A stretch of 64,000 nucleotides of DNA from Streptomyces filamentosus (lineage in GTDB: Bacteria; Actinomycetota; Actinomycetes; Streptomycetales; Streptomycetaceae), in contig NZ_BNBE01000002.1 in the NCBI RefSeq assembly GCF_014654895.1, forward strand, positions 372,001 through 436,000, read 5' to 3'. The notes beneath the pieces were generated by a model. That model was not told the DNA's origin, made no database searches, and worked only from the letters and a program-made list of their open reading frames with translations. The position numbers and the translations under genes were made by a program. Of the stretch, positions 58,549-64,000 are shown one piece after another (positions within the stretch are counted from its first letter, which is position 1; each line of letters starts with the position of its first letter).

Positions 58549-59555
58549 GTCGTCGTGTCGATGGGGAAGTGACAGGCGGTCGGATGATCGGCCCCGTCGC
58601 GCGTGCGCAGTTCGGGTTCCGTCAGGCACTGCTCGCGGGCCCGGGGGCAGCGGGTCCGGAAGCGGCACCCGGACGGCGGTGAGGCCGGGGAGGGCAGATC
58701 GCCTTCCAGGAGGTGCGCGTCATCGGGTGCGCGCCGTCTGGGGTCGGGTACGGGGGCCGCGGCGAGGAGGGCACGGGTGTAGGGGTGGCGGGGCGTCGTG
58801 TAGATCTGCTCGCGCGTGCCGGTCTCTACGATCTTCCCCAGGTACATCACCGCGATGCGGTCGCACAGGTGCTGGACGACCGCGAGGTCGTGCGAGATGA
58901 AGACGCAGGCGAGACGGAGGTCTCGGCGGAGGTCCTGGAGCAGGTTGAGGACCTGTGCCTGGACGGAGACGTCCAGGGCGGACACCGGTTCGTCGCACAG
59001 GAGCAGTCGGGGGCCTAGTGCCAGGGCCCGCGCGATTCCCAGGCGCTGGCGCTGTCCCCCGGAGAACTGGTGGGGGTAGCGGTCCCGGTGGGTGGGGTCC
59101 AGACCGACGGTCTCGAGGAGCTCGGCCACGCGTCGGCCGCGGTCGGTCCGGGGAACCGCGTCGGGGTGGATGGCGAAGGGTTCCCCGACGATCTGGCCTG
59201 CCGTCATCCTCGGGTCGAGTGAGGTGTAGGGGTCCTGCAGGACCATCTGGACACGGCGGCGAAGCGTGCGCAGTTCGCGTCCGGAGAGGGAGAAGGGGTC
59301 TTGGCCGTCGATGGTCACGGTGCCCGAGGTGGGCTGGTCCAGGGCCATCAGGAGGGAGGCGAGGGTGGACTTGCCGCACCCGGACTCGCCCACGATGCCG
59401 AGGGTTTCCGCGCGGCGGACGGTCAGGTCGACGCCGTCGACCGCTCTGACCGCCCCGGTGCGGTGTTTCCAGAGCACGCCCGTGGTGATCGGGAAGTGGC
59501 GGGTGAGCGCCGTGGCCTGCAGGAGGGGCGGATCGGTCTCAGCCGACGGGGGCAT
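58545..59555 (-). CDS. Oligopeptide ABC transporter ATPase (DppF-like)
   Basis: The 336-residue ATPase has Walker A GESGCGKST, the Q-loop MVLQDPYTSLDPR, signature FSGGQRQRLGIARALA and Walker B LLLCDEPVSALD. The C-terminal oligopeptide-type region has HPYTRALLAAAPVPDP and FRTRCPRA with the Fe-S-like cysteines of the DppD/F family. It is the second of two ATPases of the peptide importer, starts 17 bases inside the first ATPase gene, and its stop overlaps the amidase start. Confidence 0.92.
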   Translation of the reverse strand: MPPSAETDPPLLQATALTRHFPITTGVLWKHRTGAVRAVDGVDLTVRRAETLGIVGESGCGKSTLASLLMALDQPTSGTVTIDGQDPFSLSGRELRTLRRRVQMVLQDPYTSLDPRMTAGQIVGEPFAIHPDAVPRTDRGRRVAELLETVGLDPTHRDRYPHQFSGGQRQRLGIARALALGPRLLLCDEPVSALDVSVQAQVLNLLQDLRRDLRLACVFISHDLAVVQHLCDRIAVMYLGKIVETGTREQIYTTPRHPYTRALLAAAPVPDPRRRAPDDAHLLEGDLPSPASPPSGCRFRTRCPRAREQCLTEPELRTRDGADHPTACHFPIDTTT

Positions 59556-60543
59556 GGTGGACCTCCTCGGCGAAGTGGCAGGCACTGCGGTGTCCTGCGG
59601 GCGAGAGCGTTCGGAAGGGTGGTGCTTCGCTGCCGCAGCGCGGTTCGGCGCGCGGGCACCGGGGGTGGAAGGCACATCCCGCGGGGATCGAGGACGGCAG
59701 GGGTGGGGCGCCGGTGATGGGCACGAGGGGCTTTCCGAGGCGGTCCAGGCGGGGCACCGAGTCGAGCAGGCCACGGGTGTAGGGGTGTCCGGGACGGGCG
59801 TAGAGGTCGTCCGCCGATGCGGACTCCACCGTGCGGCCGGCGTACATGACGGTGATCCGGTCAGCCGCCTCGGCGACGACGCCGAGGTCATGGGTGATCA
59901 GCAGCAGGCCCATGCGGGTCTCGCTCTGGAGCTGTTTGAGCAGCCGCATGATCTGAGCCTGGACGGTAACGTCGAGGGCTGTGGTGGGTTCGTCCGCGAT
60001 GACGACTTCCGGGTCGAGCGCGAGCGCCATCGCGATCATGACGCGCTGGCGCATCCCGCCCGAGAACTGGTGCGGGTAGTCGTGGATCCGGCGGGAGGCG
60101 GCCGGGATCCGGACGCGGTCCATGAGCGCGACGGCGCGCGCGAGGGCGGCCTTGCGTCCCATGCCCTGGTGCACCCGGTACATCTCGGCCAGTTGGTCGC
60201 CCACCGACAGTACGGGGTTGAGCGCGGTGAGCGCGTCCTGGAAGATCATGGAGAGGCGCGTTCCCCGCACCTCCCGGTGGCGCTCGGGGGACAGGGCAAG
60301 CAGGTCGTCGCCACGCAGGCGGACGGCGCCGCGGGTGATGTGCGCCGGCGGTGTGTCGAGCAGTCCCATGACGGCCTGTGCCGCGACGGACTTGCCCGAT
60401 CCGGACTCGCCGAGCAGGGCCAGGGTCTCGCCTTCGTGGAGGGTGTAGGAGAGTCCGTTCACCGCCCGAATGGTGCCGCGTCGCGTGCGGAACTCGACGC
60501 AGAGGTCCTCGACCTCCAGGAGTGGATGTGCGGCAGGGGACAT
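59539..60543 (-). CDS. Oligopeptide ABC transporter ATPase (DppD-like)
   Basis: The 334-residue ATPase has Walker A GESGSGKSV, FSGGMRQRVMIAMALA, and Walker B VVIADEPTTALDV. The C-terminal block is HPYTRGLLDSVPRLD with PAGCAFHPRCPRAEPRC, the cysteine-rich end of DppD-type proteins. It is one of the two nucleotide-binding subunits of the dipeptide/oligopeptide importer in this operon. Confidence 0.92.
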   Translation of the reverse strand: MSPAAHPLLEVEDLCVEFRTRRGTIRAVNGLSYTLHEGETLALLGESGSGKSVAAQAVMGLLDTPPAHITRGAVRLRGDDLLALSPERHREVRGTRLSMIFQDALTALNPVLSVGDQLAEMYRVHQGMGRKAALARAVALMDRVRIPAASRRIHDYPHQFSGGMRQRVMIAMALALDPEVVIADEPTTALDVTVQAQIMRLLKQLQSETRMGLLLITHDLGVVAEAADRITVMYAGRTVESASADDLYARPGHPYTRGLLDSVPRLDRLGKPLVPITGAPPLPSSIPAGCAFHPRCPRAEPRCGSEAPPFRTLSPAGHRSACHFAEEVHHAPVG

Positions 60544-60549
60544 GAGCGC

Positions 60550-61491
60550 TCATTTCAGCCGGGGATCGAAGGCGTCACGTGCGGCATCGCCGAGGAGGAT
60601 GAAGCTCAGGACGGTCGCGGACAGGAAGAGGGCGGGGAAGAACAGGAGGTGGGGGTGGTCGAGGACGAAGGCCTGGGCCGCGTTCAGCTGGAGTCCCCAG
60701 GAGACCTCGGGGTACTGGAGTCCGACCCCCAGGAAGTCGAGTGTCGCTTCGCCCGAGATGACCGCCCCGACGTTCAGCATGGCGACCACGATGACCGGGG
60801 TGATCGCGTTGGGGAGGATGTGGCGCACCATGAGGCGGGCGGGTCGCGCTCCCAGCATGCGGGCGGCACGTACGTAGTCGGCGTCGGCCAGGGCGATGAC
60901 CTGGGAGCGCATGATGCGCGTCATGGTCGTCCAGCCCAGGACCGTCAGGACCAGGACCATGGCGCCGAGGCCGTGGTCGGGGAAGGCGACCAGGATGACG
61001 GTGGCTCCGAGGACGAAGGGCAGACCGAAGAAGACGTCGGTCACCCGGGAGACGAGGGCGTCGAGCCAGCCTCCGTAGAAGCCGCACAGCAGTCCGAGCA
61101 CGACGGCGATCAGGAGGGAGGCCGCGGTCACGGCGAGGCCCGCGATCAGGGAGGGGCGGGTACCCCGGATGACCTGGGCCAGGTAGTCGCAGCCCTGCAG
61201 GTCGAATCCGAAGGGGTGGCCCGCGGAGGGGCCCAGCTTGGAGTCGGCCAGGTCGCAGTGGTCTCCGCCTTCGGTGAGCAGTGAGGTGAGGATGCCGGGG
61301 GCCAGGGCCATCGCCGTCATCAGGAAGAGGGTGACGACTGCGGCCCACACCGTGGGCCGTGCCCGCAGTTCGAGCCATGCGTCCTTGCCGAGGGACGCCC
61401 GTTCCTGGGAGGGCGGGCGCGCCGTGTCGGGCGGGGCGGGGGGCTCGGCGGCTTCGCCCGCGGCTTCCAGGGCCCTGGCGGTGTCAGTCAT
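60550..61491 (-). CDS. Oligopeptide ABC transporter permease (DppC-like)
   Basis: The 313-residue membrane protein has a charged N-terminus of about 45 residues, a first membrane helix (TVWAAVVTLFLMTAMALAPGIL), a long periplasmic loop with FGFDLQGCDYLAQVIRGTRPSL, and five more helices. The EAA-loop consensus is in ADADYVRAARMLGARPARLMVRHILPNAITPVIVV. It starts 8 bases before the stop of DppB and lies six bases before DppD. Confidence 0.92.
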   Translation of the reverse strand: MTDTARALEAAGEAAEPPAPPDTARPPSQERASLGKDAWLELRARPTVWAAVVTLFLMTAMALAPGILTSLLTEGGDHCDLADSKLGPSAGHPFGFDLQGCDYLAQVIRGTRPSLIAGLAVTAASLLIAVVLGLLCGFYGGWLDALVSRVTDVFFGLPFVLGATVILVAFPDHGLGAMVLVLTVLGWTTMTRIMRSQVIALADADYVRAARMLGARPARLMVRHILPNAITPVIVVAMLNVGAVISGEATLDFLGVGLQYPEVSWGLQLNAAQAFVLDHPHLLFFPALFLSATVLSFILLGDAARDAFDPRLK

Positions 61492-62410
61492 GGCGGATCC
61501 TCGGATCGAGCAGCCCGTAGAGGAGGTCCACGAGCAGGTTCGCGAGCAGGAAGATGAGGACGAGAGCTGTGGTGGTGCCCACCACGACGGGGCCTTCGCG
61601 GAGCTGGATGGACTGGAAGAGCTGCTGGCCGACGCCGGGGAGGTTGAAGATGTACTCGGTGACGATCGCGCCGGCCATGAGTCCCCCCAGCTCCAGGCCG
61701 AGGAAGGTGACGACGGGGATCAGCGAGTTGCGCAGGGTGTGTCTGACCACGACGCGGCGGCCGCTCAGTCCTTTGGAGTGGGCGGTGCGGACGTAGTCGG
61801 CCCGCAGGTTCTCGATGAGGGAGCTGCGGGTGAGCCTGGCGACGTAGGCGAGACCGAACGAGGCGAGGACGAGACCGGGCAGCAGGAAGGCGAAGGGCCA
61901 TCCTTCTTCGGTGCCCGCCACCGGCAGCCAGCCGAGCTGTACGCCGAAGACCAGCTGGGCCATGTACCCGACGACGAAGACCGGTACGGAGATGACCAGG
62001 GTGGTGCCGAAGAGCACCGCGCTGTCGTCCCACTTGCCCTTCCGCAGGCCCGCCCAGACTCCGAGTGCCATGCCGAGGATTACTTCCAGCACCCAGGCGG
62101 TGAGGCCGAGTTGCAGGGTGACGACCCACCGGTCGGCCAGCAGGTCCGACACGCGACGGCCGGTGAAGGTGGTTCCGAGGTCGCCGGTGAGCAGGCCGGT
62201 GAGGTAGTGCGTGTACTGGATCCACAGGGGGTCGTCGAGGTGGTAGCGGGCGCGCAGCTCGGCGAGGACGGCCGGCGGGACGGGTTTGTCGCCGGCGAGC
62301 CCCTGGATGGGGTCGCCCGGCAGGACGAAGACGAGCGTGTAGATGAGGAAGGTGGTGCCAAGGAGTACGGGCAGGGCGTGCAGCAGGCGGCGGGCGACGA
62401 ATCTCCACAC
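61484..62410 (-). CDS. Oligopeptide ABC transporter permease (DppB-like)
   Basis: The 308-residue permease begins with the typical FVARRLLHALPVLLGTTFLIYTLVFVLPGDP. It continues with a long periplasmic loop, and has the EAA-loop DYVRTAHSKGLSGRRVVVRHTLRNSLIPVV near the C-terminus. The GTG start has GGGGG eleven bases upstream. It is the first permease of the importer, 73 bases after the binding-protein gene and overlapping DppC by 8 bases. Confidence 0.92.
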   Translation of the reverse strand: MWRFVARRLLHALPVLLGTTFLIYTLVFVLPGDPIQGLAGDKPVPPAVLAELRARYHLDDPLWIQYTHYLTGLLTGDLGTTFTGRRVSDLLADRWVVTLQLGLTAWVLEVILGMALGVWAGLRKGKWDDSAVLFGTTLVISVPVFVVGYMAQLVFGVQLGWLPVAGTEEGWPFAFLLPGLVLASFGLAYVARLTRSSLIENLRADYVRTAHSKGLSGRRVVVRHTLRNSLIPVVTFLGLELGGLMAGAIVTEYIFNLPGVGQQLFQSIQLREGPVVVGTTTALVLIFLLANLLVDLLYGLLDPRIRHD

Positions 62411-62483
62411 GACGGACGGCCCCCAGAGGAAGGTCTGTGCGGAGCACGCGAGGGGTGTGCTCCACGGAGGATCGGTTGCGGTC

Positions 62484-64000
62484 TCAGTCGTTGACGGTGA
62501 CGCGGTCCAGGTGCAGGCCGGCGGCGTAGGGGTCGATGACGACGTTCCCGATCCTGTCGCTCCACGCGGACTGGTCCTGCCAGTTCCAGAGCGGTATGTA
62601 CGGCAGTTCGCGCAGGGCGATGTCCTCGGCCTTCTGGTACGCCGAGACGGCGTCGGCGCCTTGGAGGGCGTTGCCCTCGGCCACAAGGGCGTCGAACTCC
62701 TCGTTGCTCCAGCCGGATCGGTTGCCGGGGTAGTAGAGGCCGTCGAGGTAGTTCTGGATGCTGGGGTAGTCGATGACCCAGTTCTGCCGGAAGGGGCCCT
62801 TGTTCTTGCCGTCGTTGAGCAGGGAGGACAGGTCGGCGGGGGCCATCTTGCGGAACTTCACGTCCTGGATGCCGAGGTTGTCCTTGAGCTGGTTGGCGAC
62901 GGAGGTCATCCACTGCTCGTAGGTGGGATCGGAGTTGGAGAAGTACAGCTCCAGGGGGCCCTTGAACCCTCCGGCCTCCTCGAACAGCTTCTTGGCGGCG
63001 GCCGGGTCGTAGGCGCAGGTCTCGCCGCAGGCGTCGGGGCGGTGCCCGGGGATCATGTCGCCGACGAGGGAGGTGGCGGGCTTGTAGACGCCGTTGTAGA
63101 TGGCCTGGGTGATGCCCTTGCGGTCGATGGCCATGGAGAGGGCCTTGCGGAGCCGGGGGTCCGCGAAGCGAGGGTCCTTCACGGGCAGGCCGAGGTAGTC
63201 CATGGTGCCGCTGGGGCGGATGGAGAAGCGCTCGCCGAAGAGGCGCTTGGCCTGCGCGGAGTTGGCGGCGGGCACGGTCGTGAGGACGTCGACGTTGCCG
63301 GCCTGGAGTTCGGTGAAGGCGGTCTCCCGGCTCGTGTAGATCTTGAAGTCGACGCGGTCGGCCATGGGCTCGCGGGAGCCGCGGTAGCCGGGGAACTTCT
63401 TCAGCCGGATCCTCTGGTTGCGCTCCCAGGCGCCGTCGAGCTGGTAGGGGCCGTTGCCGATCGGCGCGATGTCGGAGGCGTCCGGGTTCGCCGTGGCCGC
63501 CTTGGGGAGGGGGGCGAAGGCGGGGAAGGACAGCAGCATGGGGAACTGGCCGAAGGGCGCCTTCAAGGTGACCTGGAGGGTCGTCTCGTCGAGCACCTTC
63601 AGGCCGGACAGGGTTCGCGCGGACGGCTCGGCGCCCTCTTCCGCCGGGTTGAGGGCGTCGTACCCCTTGATCTGGGCGAAGTAGTAGTTCGCGTCCCAGG
63701 CGTTGGGTCCGTAGGCGGCGGCGTTCCACGCGTCCGCGAAGCTGGCGGCCGTGACCTTCTCGCCGTTGTGGAAGGTGGTTCCGGACCTGAACTTGATGGT
63801 CCAGACGACGTTGTCCTCGGTGAGCCAGGAGACGGCGGCCAGCGGCTTGACGGTGCCGTCCTTCGGGTCGAGGGCGGCGGGCGGGTCGAAGAGCCCCTGC
63901 AGGACCTGGAGGGAGTAGCTGCTGGTGGTCCGACCCGGCAGGAGGTGGTCCGGCTCCGTCAGCGCGACCGAGTACGCGCCGCCGGGCTTGTTGGACGAGT
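62484..64000 (-). CDS. Peptide-binding lipoprotein of the ABC importer (SBP_bac_5), 5' end missing
   Basis: An open frame continues to the right edge of the window, so the N-terminus with the expected lipoprotein signal is missing. The visible 505 residues form a family 5 extracellular solute-binding protein: SVALTEPDHLLPGRTTSSYSLQVLQGLFDPP, then VWTIKFRSGTTFHNGEKVTAASFADAWNAA (the usual F-H-N-G-x-x-V-T-A-x-D-V motif), ALSMAIDRKGITQAIYNG, and YPSIQNYLDGLYYPGNRSGWSNEEFDALV. It delivers peptides to the two permeases and two ATPases encoded downstream. Confidence 0.9.
   Translation of the reverse strand, partial: SSNKPGGAYSVALTEPDHLLPGRTTSSYSLQVLQGLFDPPAALDPKDGTVKPLAAVSWLTEDNVVWTIKFRSGTTFHNGEKVTAASFADAWNAAAYGPNAWDANYYFAQIKGYDALNPAEEGAEPSARTLSGLKVLDETTLQVTLKAPFGQFPMLLSFPAFAPLPKAATANPDASDIAPIGNGPYQLDGAWERNQRIRLKKFPGYRGSREPMADRVDFKIYTSRETAFTELQAGNVDVLTTVPAANSAQAKRLFGERFSIRPSGTMDYLGLPVKDPRFADPRLRKALSMAIDRKGITQAIYNGVYKPATSLVGDMIPGHRPDACGETCAYDPAAAKKLFEEAGGFKGPLELYFSNSDPTYEQWMTSVANQLKDNLGIQDVKFRKMAPADLSSLLNDGKNKGPFRQNWVIDYPSIQNYLDGLYYPGNRSGWSNEEFDALVAEGNALQGADAVSAYQKAEDIALRELPYIPLWNWQDQSAWSDRIGNVVIDPYAAGLHLDRVTVND

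Overview
The window is high-GC actinobacterial chromosome, almost certainly Streptomyces. Third codon positions are strongly G/C biased, GTG starts are frequent, genes overlap by 4 bp (ATGA/GTGA), and typical Streptomyces families are present (DUF5999-like, DUF6082-like, PadR- and TetR-controlled exporters, PP2C phosphatase, C39-like protein). No rRNA, tRNA or CRISPR array was seen.

Region 1 (1-23.1 kb) looks like resident chromosome. It holds a lipoprotein (cut by the edge), a DrrAB-like ABC exporter diverging from its PadR regulator over three near-identical operator boxes, a WS/DGAT-like acyltransferase, a TetR-MFS-SGNH hydrolase group, and an Rrf2 regulator with an AhpD-like protein. It continues with a secreted M9 collagenase, a two-gene RNA repair pair (T4 Rnl1-like ligase plus kinase/phosphatase), a PAS/PP2C phosphatase, a GNAT enzyme, a HEAT-repeat protein, a beta-lactamase-fold hydrolase, and a GAF regulator next to an aldehyde dehydrogenase.

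Region 2 (23.1-about 41.7 kb) is an acquired island. It opens with a tyrosine integrase and excisionase just beyond the aldehyde dehydrogenase terminator. After that come AT-richer orphan genes, an IS5-type element that landed by a transposase relic, CutA, an XRE regulator and a string of small, often overlapping genes (methyltransferase, DUF5999-like, GntR-like, DUF6082-like, HTH). Next is a Nudix gene divergent from a tightly coupled set: FAD oxidoreductase, HIT-like protein, methyltransferase and MazG-like protein, with a UDP-glucose dehydrogenase downstream. The right side is a nest of three insertion sequences and a broken ISL3 transposase. No replication or transfer (FtsK/TraB-like) gene is visible, so the island looks like a decayed integrative element or a cargo remnant.

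Region 3 (41.8-46.1 kb) has a two-component system diverging from a phospholipid-methyltransferase-like gene, a DedA protein and a nitroreductase.

Region 4 (46.6-64 kb) is one long minus-strand catabolic locus. In transcription order it encodes an oligopeptide ABC transporter (binding protein, two permeases, two ATPases), a secreted N-acetylmuramoyl-L-alanine amidase, a C39-like protein, a prolyl-oligopeptidase-like enzyme, an LD-carboxypeptidase, an M55 D-aminopeptidase, an M20 peptidase, diaminopimelate decarboxylase and a diverged decarboxylase paralogue. The gene content resembles the Bacillus dpp-ykf murein-peptide system and suggests scavenging of peptidoglycan peptides through to lysine or an amine.
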